This document shows, in pieces, positions 7,201 to 14,182 of a stretch of 18,900 bases of DNA. How positions within the stretch are numbered: position 1 is the first letter of the stretch; each line of letters starts with the position of its first letter. Below the pieces are notes generated by a model, which was not told where the DNA came from, searched no databases, and saw only the letters and a program-made list of their open reading frames with translations. Source of the DNA: Cellulomonas sp. (lineage in GTDB: Bacteria > Actinomycetota > Actinomycetes > Actinomycetales > Cellulomonadaceae). The stretch covers positions 1-18,900 of the forward strand of contig DAIDJQ010000134.1 in assembly GCA_027451305.1 (NCBI GenBank), written 5' to 3'. A program made the position numbers and the translations under genes.

Positions 7201-7224
7201 CGAAGCGCTTCGCGGAAGCGCTTC
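7201..7224. promoter_or_regulatory. Twin LacI-family operators
   Basis: CGAAGCGCTTCG (7201-7212) is a perfect palindrome with a central CG, the shape bound by LacI/GalR proteins. A second copy of its core, GAAGCGCTTC (7215-7224), follows with centres 13 bp apart, so the two half-overlap on opposite faces of the helix. They cover the expected transcription start and end 17 nt before the regulator's GTG. This predicts autorepression and coordinated repression of the whole operon. Confidence 0.8.
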
Positions 7225-7241
7225 GAACGAGGGAGTTCGCG

Positions 7242-8267
7242 GTGGCGACGATGCAGGATGTGGCCGAGCTGGCCCACGTCTCGCTGAGCACGGTGTCGTA
7301 CACGCTCACGGGCAAGCGCCCCGTCTCGGCCCAGACCCGTGCCCGTGTGGAGCACGCGATGGCCGAGCTCGGCTTCCGCCGTGACCCGGTGGCCCGCGCG
7401 CTGGCGTCCCGTCGCACGCACGTCCTCGCGCTCGCCTACCCGGTCTACGGCGTCTCGCTCGGCGCCACCCTGAACGAGATCGTGCAGGGCGCCGTCGAGG
7501 CGGCACGCGAGGCCGAGTACGAGCTGGTGCTGTGGCCCGTCAGCAGCAGCGAGCCCGAGGTGCTCCGCGAGCTGGCCGCCGGGCGCACCGCCGACGGGGT
7601 CCTGCTCATGGAGGTCGCCCTGGACGACCCCCGTATCGAGGCCGTCGAGAGCGAGGGCCTCGCGTGCGCGCTGATCGGGCGCTCCGCGGACCCGGCCGAC
7701 CGAGTCTGGGTGGACATCGACTTCGAGGAGACCCTCGAGACCGCCGTCGACCACCTGGCGACCCAGGGCCACACGCACATCGCCTTCGTCAACCGCAGCC
7801 AGGCGGACATCGAGGCCGGGTACGGCCCCTCGATCCGCGGTCTGCGCGCCTTCGAGGAGTCGATGGCCCGCCGCGGCCTGACGCCCGTCAGCACGCCCTG
7901 CGACGTGAACCCCGGGGCCGGCCGCCGGGCGACCACCACCCTGCTCGCGGAGCACCCGGACCTGACCGCCGTCATCGTCATGAACGAGCTCGCGCTGTTC
8001 GGCGTGGCGTCGGCGCTGCGCGAGGCTGGCCGGTCCGTCCCGCGCGACATGTCCGTGGTGGGCGTCGCGATCGCGGGCGAGATCAGCGACATGTACGACC
8101 ACCCGCTCACCTACCTCGCCGCACCCGGCCCCGACCAGGGTCGCCGCGCGGTGCACGGCCTGCTCGAGGTCCTCGACGGCCGCCCAGCCCCGGCCGGCGT
8201 CAACCTGCCCTGCACGCTGCAGGTCCGGGAGACGTCCGGTCCGGTCACCCGGCTCACCACCCCCTGA
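7242..8267 (+). CDS. LacI/GalR-family transcriptional repressor of the sugar operon
   Basis: From GTG 7242 the protein has 341 residues. The N-terminal helix-turn-helix is MQDVAELAHVSLSTVSYTLTGKRPVS (about 4-29), followed by the hinge helix DPVARALASRR (about 46-56) that contacts the central CpG of the operator. The rest (about 60-330) is a periplasmic-binding-protein-like sensor with a GADGVLLME-type strand (TADGVLLMEV) and the usual late motif DMSVVGVAI. Start choice: a TTG at 7197 lies in frame but would translate through the operators; GTG 7242 has GGGAG 6 nt upstream and begins right at the conserved VATMQDVA. The gene is first in the operon, 62 nt before the binding-protein gene and in the same direction. 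The inducer is likely a xylose-containing oligosaccharide or its product, by context only. Confidence 0.93.
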   Translation: MATMQDVAELAHVSLSTVSYTLTGKRPVSAQTRARVEHAMAELGFRRDPVARALASRRTHVLALAYPVYGVSLGATLNEIVQGAVEAAREAEYELVLWPVSSSEPEVLRELAAGRTADGVLLMEVALDDPRIEAVESEGLACALIGRSADPADRVWVDIDFEETLETAVDHLATQGHTHIAFVNRSQADIEAGYGPSIRGLRAFEESMARRGLTPVSTPCDVNPGAGRRATTTLLAEHPDLTAVIVMNELALFGVASALREAGRSVPRDMSVVGVAIAGEISDMYDHPLTYLAAPGPDQGRRAVHGLLEVLDGRPAPAGVNLPCTLQVRETSGPVTRLTTP

Positions 8268-8292
8268 CGAGCCGCACCGCTCCATCCCACCC

Positions 8293-8312
8293 GCCGCTCG
8301 ACGCCGAGCGGC
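8293..8312 (+). promoter_or_regulatory. Stem-loop between regulator and binding-protein genes
   Basis: GCCGCTCG (8293-8300) pairs perfectly with CGAGCGGC (8305-8312) over a 4-nt loop. It ends a few bases before the AAGGAAAG ribosome binding site of the next gene (8319-8326). It could protect the 5' end of a processed binding-protein mRNA or attenuate read-through. No LacI-type operator is seen in this gap. Confidence 0.5.
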
Positions 8313-8329
8313 ACGACGGAAGGAAAGTC

Positions 8330-9658
8330 ATGATCCGTTCGACCCGCATGAAGGCGGTCGCCGTGACCGCCCTCGCGGCCCTCTCCCTGGCCGCCTGCTC
8401 GTCCGGGGGCGGCTCCTCGACGGGCTCGACCGCCGCCGGCGGCACCGCCAACCCCACCACCCTGACCTTCTGGCACTACGAGGGTGACGACTCGGCCATG
8501 GCGCAGTCGTGGAACACCGCGATCACGCAGTTCGAGGCCGCGAACCCGGGCGTCACCGTCAAGGTGGAGAAGCAGACGTTCGAGCAGCTGCAGAAGAACG
8601 CGAAGATCGTGCTCGCGGGCAACGACGTCCCCGACATCATGGAGTACAACAAGGGCAACGCGACCGCCGGTCAGCTCGCCTCGCAGGGCCTGCTGACGGA
8701 CCTGACCGCCGACGCCAAGCAGTACGGCTGGGACACCAAGCTGCCGTCCTCCGTGCAGACCACGGCCAAGTACGACGACAACGGCCTGATGGGCTCCGGA
8801 AACTGGTACGGCGTCCCCAGCTACGGCGAGTACGTGACCGTTTACTACAACAAGGACATGTTCGACAAGTACGGCATCGCCGTGCCGACGACCCTCGCCG
8901 ACTTCGAGAAGGCGATGGCCACGTTCAAGCAGAACGGCATCACGCCGCTCGCCGAGGCCGGTGCCGAGTACCCGCTCGGACAGCTGTGGTACCAGCTGGT
9001 GCTCAACAGCGCGGACCGCTCCTTCGTCGACAACTTCCAGCTGTTCAAGGGCAACGTCGACTTCACCTCCGGCCCGCTGCTGGACGGCACCAACAAGCTC
9101 GCCGACTGGGTGTCCAAGGGCTACATCTCCAAGGACTCCTCGGGCCTGAAGGCCGAGGACATGGGCACGGCGTTCATCGCCGGCAAGTACCCGATCATGG
9201 TCAGCGGCTCGTGGTGGTTCGGTCGCCTGAACAAGGAGGTGACGACCTTCAAGCTGGGTCAGTTCACCTTCCCGGGCAACACGCTCAACGCGGGCTCGTC
9301 GGGCAACCTGCTGGTGATCCCGAAGAACTCCAAGAACGCGGCGCTCGCAGCCAAGTTCATCGACGCCACGCTGAGCAAGGCGCCGCAGGACACCATGGCC
9401 AAGCTCGGTGGCCTGCCGGTGGCCGGTGACTCCTCCGTGATCACGGACCCGAACACCAAGACCCTGCAGGACAACTTCGACTCGATCGTGAAGAACGACG
9501 GGCTGGCGTTCTACCCCGACTGGCCGGTCGCCGGCTTCTACGACCAGGTGGTCAGCTTCGGCCAGACGATCGTGAACGGCTCGAAGGCTCCGGCCGACGC
9601 GCTGAAGGACCTCGGCACGTTCTACGACTCCGGTCGCAAGGACCTGACCGGCAAGTGA
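8330..9658 (+). CDS. ABC sugar transporter solute-binding lipoprotein (CUT1 type)
   Basis: This 442-residue precursor has a lipoprotein signal: charged start MIRSTRMK, hydrophobic stretch, and lipobox LAAC with Cys23 as the lipidated residue. A Ser/Gly/Thr linker follows (about 24-43), and the mature domain begins TTLTFWHYEGDD. The extracellular solute-binding family 1 features are present: FEAANPGVTVKVE, DVPDIMEYNKGN, a VPSYGEYVTVYYNKDMFDKYGI block and a late AALAAKFIDATLS helix. Several exposed aromatics (FWHY, WYG, WWF, FYPDWP) suit carbohydrate stacking. It would capture an oligosaccharide outside the cell and deliver it to the two permeases downstream. ATG 8330 has AAGGAAAG close upstream; ATG 8348 would shorten the n-region only. 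The ligand is inferred from the linked alpha-xylosidase, not from the protein itself. Somewhat more AAG/AAC codons than neighbours suggest high expression. Confidence 0.95.
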   Translation: MIRSTRMKAVAVTALAALSLAACSSGGGSSTGSTAAGGTANPTTLTFWHYEGDDSAMAQSWNTAITQFEAANPGVTVKVEKQTFEQLQKNAKIVLAGNDVPDIMEYNKGNATAGQLASQGLLTDLTADAKQYGWDTKLPSSVQTTAKYDDNGLMGSGNWYGVPSYGEYVTVYYNKDMFDKYGIAVPTTLADFEKAMATFKQNGITPLAEAGAEYPLGQLWYQLVLNSADRSFVDNFQLFKGNVDFTSGPLLDGTNKLADWVSKGYISKDSSGLKAEDMGTAFIAGKYPIMVSGSWWFGRLNKEVTTFKLGQFTFPGNTLNAGSSGNLLVIPKNSKNAALAAKFIDATLSKAPQDTMAKLGGLPVAGDSSVITDPNTKTLQDNFDSIVKNDGLAFYPDWPVAGFYDQVVSFGQTIVNGSKAPADALKDLGTFYDSGRKDLTGK

Positions 9659-9664
9659 GGTGGC

Positions 9665-9699
9665 CTCGTCGGGCCCCGGACGTCCCGGGGCCCGACGAG
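9665..9699 (+). promoter_or_regulatory. Strong stem-loop directly after the binding-protein gene
   Basis: CTCGTCGGGCCCCGG (9665-9679) is perfectly complementary to CCGGGGCCCGACGAG (9685-9699), a 15-bp stem with a 5-nt loop, only 6 nt after the stop codon. There is no T-tract. In sugar ABC operons a hairpin here often stabilises the binding-protein mRNA or causes partial termination, so that the binding protein outnumbers the permeases. That role is inferred from position. Confidence 0.8.
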
Positions 9700-9742
9700 C
9701 CCCTCGACCCGACACCCCCACGACCCGGACTAGGAGAGCCCC

Positions 9743-10681
9743 ATGTCGGTCTCGACCCCCCGCGTCCAACGCGTCGCCCGGCGGCGGCAGGCGGTCTACT
9801 GGCTCTACCTGCTGCCCGGGGTCCTGGCGCTGACGGCCGTGATCATCGTCCCGTTCGGCCTGAACGTCTTCTACAGCCTGCACCGGTGGAAGGGCGGCCT
9901 GTCGCCCATGCACTGGTACGGGATCGGCAACTACACCGACCTGCTGCACGACTCGGCATTCTGGGGGTCGTTCCGCAACTCCCTCTGGATGATCGTCGCG
10001 ATGGTGGTCGTCCCCACGCTGATCGGCCTGGTGCTGGCCGCGGTCCTGTTCGACTACATCGGCAAGAACGTGGGCAACCGCACCGCGAGCTTCCTGCGGG
10101 CGACGTACTACCTCCCGCAGATCATGCCGGTGGCCGTCGCAGGCATCGTCTGGAACTGGATCTTCAACGCCGAGACCGGTGCGCTGAACGCGCTGCTGCG
10201 CGACCTCGGCATCGCGAACCCGCCGAACTGGCTGGGCTCCCCGTCGCTCGCGCTCCCTGCGGTGATGCTGGTGCTGGTCTGGATCCAGATCGGCTACCCG
10301 ACCGTCATCTTCATGTCCGCCCTGCAGCGCGTGGACCCCGAGCTGTACGAGGCGGCCGAGCTGGACGGCGCCGGCTGGTTCCGCCGGTTCCGCGCCATCA
10401 CCATCCCGCAGATCAAGCCGGAGACCTTCGTCATCACGCTGACCTGCACCATCGCGGCGCTGAAGGTGTTCGCACCGATCTACGTGCTCACCCGGGGCGG
10501 CCCCGAGCTGTCGACGCTGGTGCCGTCGTACTACTCGTTCCTCAACTTCTTCGACAAGTCCAAGGTCGGCTACGGCGCCGCCGTGGCGACGGTCCTGACG
10601 CTCGTGATCGTCGTCGTCGCCGGCGTGATCCAGCTGCTGCAGAACCGCTCCGCCCGTCGCGACGAGGAGGGTGTCCGATGA
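9743..10681 (+). CDS. CUT1 sugar ABC transporter permease 1 (MalF/UgpA type)
   Basis: This 312-residue membrane protein has about six hydrophobic segments. The first is around residues 19-45 after a basic start. The cytoplasmic EAA loop that contacts the ATPase begins EAAELDGAG at E203 and runs to IPQIKP near 225. The length and the single N-terminal extension fit the MalF-like partner of a heterodimeric permease. ATG 9743 follows AGGAGAG by 5 nt. The stop TGA overlaps the next start as ATGA, so the two permeases are translationally coupled. The gene lies after the binding-protein hairpin. No ATP-binding subunit gene is linked; actinobacterial CUT1 systems commonly share an MsiK-type ATPase encoded elsewhere. 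Confidence 0.94.
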   Translation: MSVSTPRVQRVARRRQAVYWLYLLPGVLALTAVIIVPFGLNVFYSLHRWKGGLSPMHWYGIGNYTDLLHDSAFWGSFRNSLWMIVAMVVVPTLIGLVLAAVLFDYIGKNVGNRTASFLRATYYLPQIMPVAVAGIVWNWIFNAETGALNALLRDLGIANPPNWLGSPSLALPAVMLVLVWIQIGYPTVIFMSALQRVDPELYEAAELDGAGWFRRFRAITIPQIKPETFVITLTCTIAALKVFAPIYVLTRGGPELSTLVPSYYSFLNFFDKSKVGYGAAVATVLTLVIVVVAGVIQLLQNRSARRDEEGVR

Positions 10682-11571
10682 CCGCGCTCGCCGAGACCGC
10701 CGCCCGGACCGGCACCCGGCCGCCGGCCACGAGCAGCACGGACCGCCACCACCGCGGCACGCTGCGCTGGGTGGTGCTCGCCGGAGCAGTCGTCGTCGCG
10801 ATCCTCATGCTGGCGCCGTTCGTCCTCATGGTGATCAACGCCTTCAAGTCGCCCGGCGACTACTCCACGCACGGTCCGCTCAGCGTGCCGAGCTCGCTGT
10901 ACTTCTCGGGCCTGGCCAAGTTCTGGACCTACGTCGACTTCCCCGTGAAGCTGTGGAACTCGATCTGGACCTCGGCCGCGGTCGCGGTGCTCGGCACGCT
11001 GCTCTCGCTGCTCACGGCCTACGCGATCGGCGTGGGCCGGGTGCGCGGCCGCGCGTGGCTGGTGGCGGTGTTCCTGCTGGCCAACATGCTGCCGCAGGAG
11101 GTGCTGCTCTACCCGCTGTACACGATGGCTCAGAAGGTGGGCCTGAACAACAGCGGGTGGTCGATCGTCATCATCTTCACGGTGATCCAGTCCGCATTCG
11201 GCACCTATCTTCTGTCGAGCGTGCTCGGCACCTTCCCGAAGGCACTTCTCGAGGCCGCGCAGCTGGACGGCGCCAACAGCTGGAAGGTGCTGTGGAAGGT
11301 GGTGTTCCCCATCGTCCGGCCCACGCTCTCGGTGCTGATGATCTTCTTCTTCATCTGGACCTGGAACGAGTTCTTCATCCCGCTGGTGATGCTGACCACG
11401 CCGGCCTCGCAGACGGTGCCGATCGCGCTCGCGTCGCTGCAGGGCGACCGCATGCTCGACGTGCCGACCCTCAACGCCGGCGCGCTGGTGTCCCTCGTCC
11501 CCACCCTCCTGTTCTTCCTGTTCTTCCAGCGCACGCTCACCCGTGGGGTGACCGCCGGCGCGGTGAAGTAG
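10678..11571 (+). CDS. CUT1 sugar ABC transporter permease 2 (MalG/UgpE type)
   Basis: This 297-residue partner permease starts at ATG 10678, four bases overlapping the previous stop. The N-terminal 30 residues are hydrophilic (Thr/Arg/His-rich) and lie in the cytoplasm; the first membrane segment is around 31-55. About six hydrophobic segments are visible. The EAA loop starts EAAQLDGAN at E192 and continues to VFPIVRP, as in MalG-like subunits. The family fold places this loop against the ATPase. Just before it, FGTYLLSS is another conserved feature. It forms the translocation pore with permease 1. The next gene starts 28 nt downstream, so transport and hydrolysis are co-expressed. Confidence 0.94.
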   Translation: MTALAETAARTGTRPPATSSTDRHHRGTLRWVVLAGAVVVAILMLAPFVLMVINAFKSPGDYSTHGPLSVPSSLYFSGLAKFWTYVDFPVKLWNSIWTSAAVAVLGTLLSLLTAYAIGVGRVRGRAWLVAVFLLANMLPQEVLLYPLYTMAQKVGLNNSGWSIVIIFTVIQSAFGTYLLSSVLGTFPKALLEAAQLDGANSWKVLWKVVFPIVRPTLSVLMIFFFIWTWNEFFIPLVMLTTPASQTVPIALASLQGDRMLDVPTLNAGALVSLVPTLLFFLFFQRTLTRGVTAGAVK

Positions 11572-11599
11572 CACCTCGACCCGCGAAGGAATCGCCCCG

Positions 11600-13870
11600 A
11601 TGAAGTTCTCCAACGGCTACTGGATGGTCCGCGACGGGTTCACCGTGATCCGCCCCGCCGAGGTCCGGGACGTCGTCGCCGACGCCGAGGCCGGGACGCT
11701 GACCGTGTACGGCACCGCGAAGCGGATCCGTAGCCGCGGCGACACGCTGAACCTGCCCCTGATCACCGTCACGTACTCCGCGCCCGCCCCCGGTGTGGTG
11801 CGCGTGCGGGTCGCGCACTTCGACGGCGGCATCGAGCGTCGCCCGGGCTTCACGATCGCGGGGCAGCCGGGGTTCGTGCCGCAGGTGCGGGTGGACGACG
11901 AGGCCGGTGAGCTGGTCTCCGGCGACCTGTCGGTGCGGGTGCGCCGGGGTGCCGGGTGGTTGGTCGAGTTCCGGTCCGGCGGGCGGCTGCTGACCTCGTC
12001 GGGCGAGCGCTCGGTCGGCGCGGCGACGGGGCCCGACGGCGACGCGTACGTGTACGAGCAGCTGACGCTGGCCCCGGGCGAGCTGGTGTACGGCCTCGGC
12101 GAGCGGTTCGGGCCGGTGGTGAAGAACGGCCAGACGGTCGACATCTGGAACGAGGACGGCGGCACGTCCAGCGAGCAGGCGTACAAGAACATCCCGTTCT
12201 ACCTGACCTCACGCGGGTACGGCGTGCTGGTGGACCACCCGGAGAAGGTCTCGTTCGAGGTCGCCTCCGAGATGGTGGAGCGCACGCAGTTCTCCGTGCC
12301 GGGCCAGGTGCTGGAGTACCTGGTGATCGACGGCCCCACGCCCAAGGACGTGCTGCGGCGGTACACCGCGCTGACCGGCCGGCCGGCGCGCGTGCCCGCC
12401 TGGTCGTTCGGCCTGTGGCTGACCACGTCGTTCACCACCGACTACGACGAGAAGACGGTCACGTCGTTCATCGACGGTATGGCCGAGCGCGACCTGCCGC
12501 TGTCGGTGTTCCACTTCGACTGCTTCTGGATGCGCGAGTTCCACTGGACGGACTTCGTGTGGGACCCGGCGACGTTCCCGGACCCGGCCGGCATGCTCAC
12601 CCGGCTCAAGGCCAAGGGCCTGCGCATCTGCGTGTGGATCAACCCCTACATCGCCCAGCGCTCCCGCCTGTTCGAGGAGGGCAAGGCCAAGGGCTACCTG
12701 TTGCGCAACGCCGACGGCAGCGTGTGGCAGTGGGACCTGTGGCAGGCCGGCATGGCGCTGGTCGACTTCACCAACCCGGCGGCGGCCGACTGGTACGCCG
12801 GCGAGCTGCGGACGCTGCTGGACATGGGCGTCGACTGCTTCAAGACGGACTTCGGCGAGCGGATCCCGACGGACGGGGTCGCCTGGTTCGACGGCTCCGA
12901 GCCGGAGCGGATGCACAACTACTACACGCACCTGTACAACCGCACGGTGTTCGACGTGCTGCGCGACGTGCGCGGCGAGGGCGAGGCGGTGCTGTTCGCC
13001 CGGTCGGCGACCGTCGGCGGGCAGCAGTTCCCCGTGCACTGGGGCGGCGACAACGACTCCTCGCTCGCCTCGATGGCGGAGACGCTGCGCGGCGGGCTGT
13101 CGCTCGGGCTGTCGGGCTTCGGGTACTGGAGCCACGACATCGGCGGGTTCGAGGGCACGCCCGACCCGCTGGTGTTCAAGCGGTGGCTGGCGTTCGGCCT
13201 GCTGTCCTCGCACTCCCGGCTGCACGGCTCCGGGTCGGTGCGGGTGCCGTGGGCGTTCGACGACGAGGCCGTCGACATCACGCGGACCTTCACGCGGCTC
13301 AAGCACTCGCTGATGCCGTACCTGGGCCGGGTGGCCGAGGAGGCGCACACCGACGGGCTGCCGATGCTGCGGCACATGCTGCTCGAGTTCGGCGACGACC
13401 GGTCCGCGCTCACCGCCGAGACCCAGTACATGCTCGGCGACAGCCTCCTGGTCGCCCCGGTGCTCGACGCCGACGGCGAGGTGGACGTGTACGTGCCCGA
13501 GGGCACGTGGACCTCGCTGCTCGACGGCTCGACGGTCACCGGTCCGCGCTGGGTGCACCAGGTGCACGGCGTCGACTCCCTGCCGGTGCTGGTCCGCCCG
13601 GGCACGGTGCTGCCGGTCGGCGCCGTGACGGCACGGCCGGACTACGACTGGGCCGACGGCGTGACGCTGACGGCGTTCGAGCTCGCCGACGGCGACCGGC
13701 GCGACGCGGTGGTGCCGGCCCCCGACGGCGGGGCGGCCCGCACGTTCGTGGTGCGGCGCGACGGCGACCGGCTGCTCGCCAGCGGACCTGCCGACATCAC
13801 CTGGCACCTGCGTGCCGGCGACCGCACGGTGGACGCCGAGAACGGCCAGGCCGAGCTCCCGCTCGGCTGA
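11600..13870 (+). CDS. yicI: Alpha-xylosidase, glycoside hydrolase family 31 (YicI type)
   Basis: This 756-residue enzyme aligns along its whole length with E. coli YicI as I recall that sequence, e.g. YKNIPFY-TSRGYGVLVDHPE, WSFGLWLTTSFTT and HNYYTHLYN. The N-terminal beta-sandwich (about 1-240) is followed by the (beta/alpha)8 barrel and C-terminal beta domains. The catalytic nucleophile is Asp417 in CFKTDFGERIP and the acid/base is Asp484 in HWGGDND. The xylose-pocket stretch FHFDCFWM, whose Cys and Phe separate alpha-xylosidases from alpha-glucosidases, is present. There is no signal peptide, so it acts in the cytoplasm on imported isoprimeverose-type oligosaccharides and releases D-xylose from alpha-1,6 ends. 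ATG 11600 follows GAAGGAA. It is the last gene of the operon, followed by a strong stem-loop. No xylose isomerase or xylulokinase gene is linked here. Confidence 0.96.
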   Translation: MKFSNGYWMVRDGFTVIRPAEVRDVVADAEAGTLTVYGTAKRIRSRGDTLNLPLITVTYSAPAPGVVRVRVAHFDGGIERRPGFTIAGQPGFVPQVRVDDEAGELVSGDLSVRVRRGAGWLVEFRSGGRLLTSSGERSVGAATGPDGDAYVYEQLTLAPGELVYGLGERFGPVVKNGQTVDIWNEDGGTSSEQAYKNIPFYLTSRGYGVLVDHPEKVSFEVASEMVERTQFSVPGQVLEYLVIDGPTPKDVLRRYTALTGRPARVPAWSFGLWLTTSFTTDYDEKTVTSFIDGMAERDLPLSVFHFDCFWMREFHWTDFVWDPATFPDPAGMLTRLKAKGLRICVWINPYIAQRSRLFEEGKAKGYLLRNADGSVWQWDLWQAGMALVDFTNPAAADWYAGELRTLLDMGVDCFKTDFGERIPTDGVAWFDGSEPERMHNYYTHLYNRTVFDVLRDVRGEGEAVLFARSATVGGQQFPVHWGGDNDSSLASMAETLRGGLSLGLSGFGYWSHDIGGFEGTPDPLVFKRWLAFGLLSSHSRLHGSGSVRVPWAFDDEAVDITRTFTRLKHSLMPYLGRVAEEAHTDGLPMLRHMLLEFGDDRSALTAETQYMLGDSLLVAPVLDADGEVDVYVPEGTWTSLLDGSTVTGPRWVHQVHGVDSLPVLVRPGTVLPVGAVTARPDYDWADGVTLTAFELADGDRRDAVVPAPDGGAARTFVVRRDGDRLLASGPADITWHLRAGDRTVDAENGQAELPLG

Positions 13871-13906
13871 CCCCCCGACGGCGCCCCACCAGCCGCTGAA
13901 CGGACC

Positions 13907-13949
13907 ACGGAGCCCGGCACGACCGACCCCCGGCCGCGCCGGGCTCCGT
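13907..13949 (+). terminator. Terminator-like stem-loop closing the sugar operon
   Basis: ACGGAGCCCGGC (13907-13918) and GCCGGGCTCCGT (13938-13949) are a perfect 12-bp inverted repeat with a 19-nt loop, 37 nt after the alpha-xylosidase stop. There is no T-tract. A competing fold exists: GGCACGAC (13916-13923) with GTCGTGCC (13948-13955), which uses parts of both arms. Confidence 0.75.
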
Positions 13950-13966
13950 CGTGCCCGGGCCGCCTC

Positions 13967-14046
13967 CCGGCGAGATGAGCACATCGACGTCAGCTGAGCA
14001 CGTCCATGTGCTCACCTCGGTCGGTTGTGCCCATCTCGCTCGCCGG
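13967..14046. repeat. Palindromic element made of four 19-bp units, two in each orientation
   Basis: Outer arms CCGGCGAGATGAGCACA (13967-13983) and 14026-14046 are inverted repeats; the right arm carries an extra CGAG. Inside are four units of 19 bp: + at 13972-13990 (GAGATGAGCACATCGACGT), + at 13991-14009 (14 of 19 matches), - at 14000-14018 (reverse complement GAGGTGAGCACATGGACGT, 17 of 19), and - at 14019-14037 (about 12 of 19, conserved in the GAGATG-GCACA half). Units 1-2 and units 3-4 abut exactly, and units 2 and 3 overlap on opposite strands. TGAGCACAT (13976-13984) can pair with ATGTGCTCA (14006-14014), while TGAGCAC (13995-14001) competes for the same strand. It could be a REP-like mobile palindrome or a cluster of regulator sites. 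It lies in a 312-nt gene-free stretch. Confidence 0.75.
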
Positions 14047-14093
14047 CCCGGCGCGCGTGCTGCCGAGCCGCCCACCGGGGGTGCGCACAGCAT

Positions 14094-14111
14094 TCACAGC
14101 CTCGTCACAGC
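14094..14111 (+). promoter_or_regulatory. TCACAGC direct repeat, likely response-regulator (PhoP/OmpR-type) site
   Basis: TCACAGC occurs at 14094-14100 and again at 14105-14111, with an 11-bp period (4-nt gap). This matches the direct-repeat pattern known for M. tuberculosis PhoP and resembles OmpR-family sites in general. It ends 31 nt upstream of a possible -10 box, so it would lie just upstream of the -35 position, where such activators usually bind. Confidence 0.5.
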
Positions 14112-14142
14112 GTGCATCGGCAACGCGTCCAGCAGCCCTCCC

Positions 14143-14148
14143 TAGCGT
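14143..14148 (+). promoter_or_regulatory. Possible -10 box of the export operon
   Basis: TAGCGT fits the TANNNT pattern, 35 nt before the ATG at 14183. The hexamer at 17-bp spacing upstream (14120-14125) does not resemble a -35 box, which would suit an activator-dependent promoter. Confidence 0.35.
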
Positions 14149-14182
14149 CGCTCGCGACATCGGCACACGACGTGAGGACGAC

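Noticed and set aside
7197..7241. Longer N-terminus for the LacI-family regulator from TTG 7197
   Set aside because: It would be translated from the twin operators and the -10 region; GTG 7242 has a good ribosome binding site and begins at the conserved helix-turn-helix.
9665..9699. Full terminator that ends the operon after the binding-protein gene
   Set aside because: The stem is strong, but there is no T-tract and the two permease genes that follow have no promoter of their own that I can see; a partial-termination or stabilising role fits better.
8111..9949. A 612-codon minus-strand frame over the binding-protein gene
   Set aside because: The plus-strand protein has a lipobox and family motifs; the antisense frame has no recognisable domain.
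13951..14145. Small plus-strand open frame across the palindromic element
   Set aside because: It lies over the inverted repeats and the response-regulator-type site and has no ribosome binding site or domain; the repeat structure explains the sequence better.
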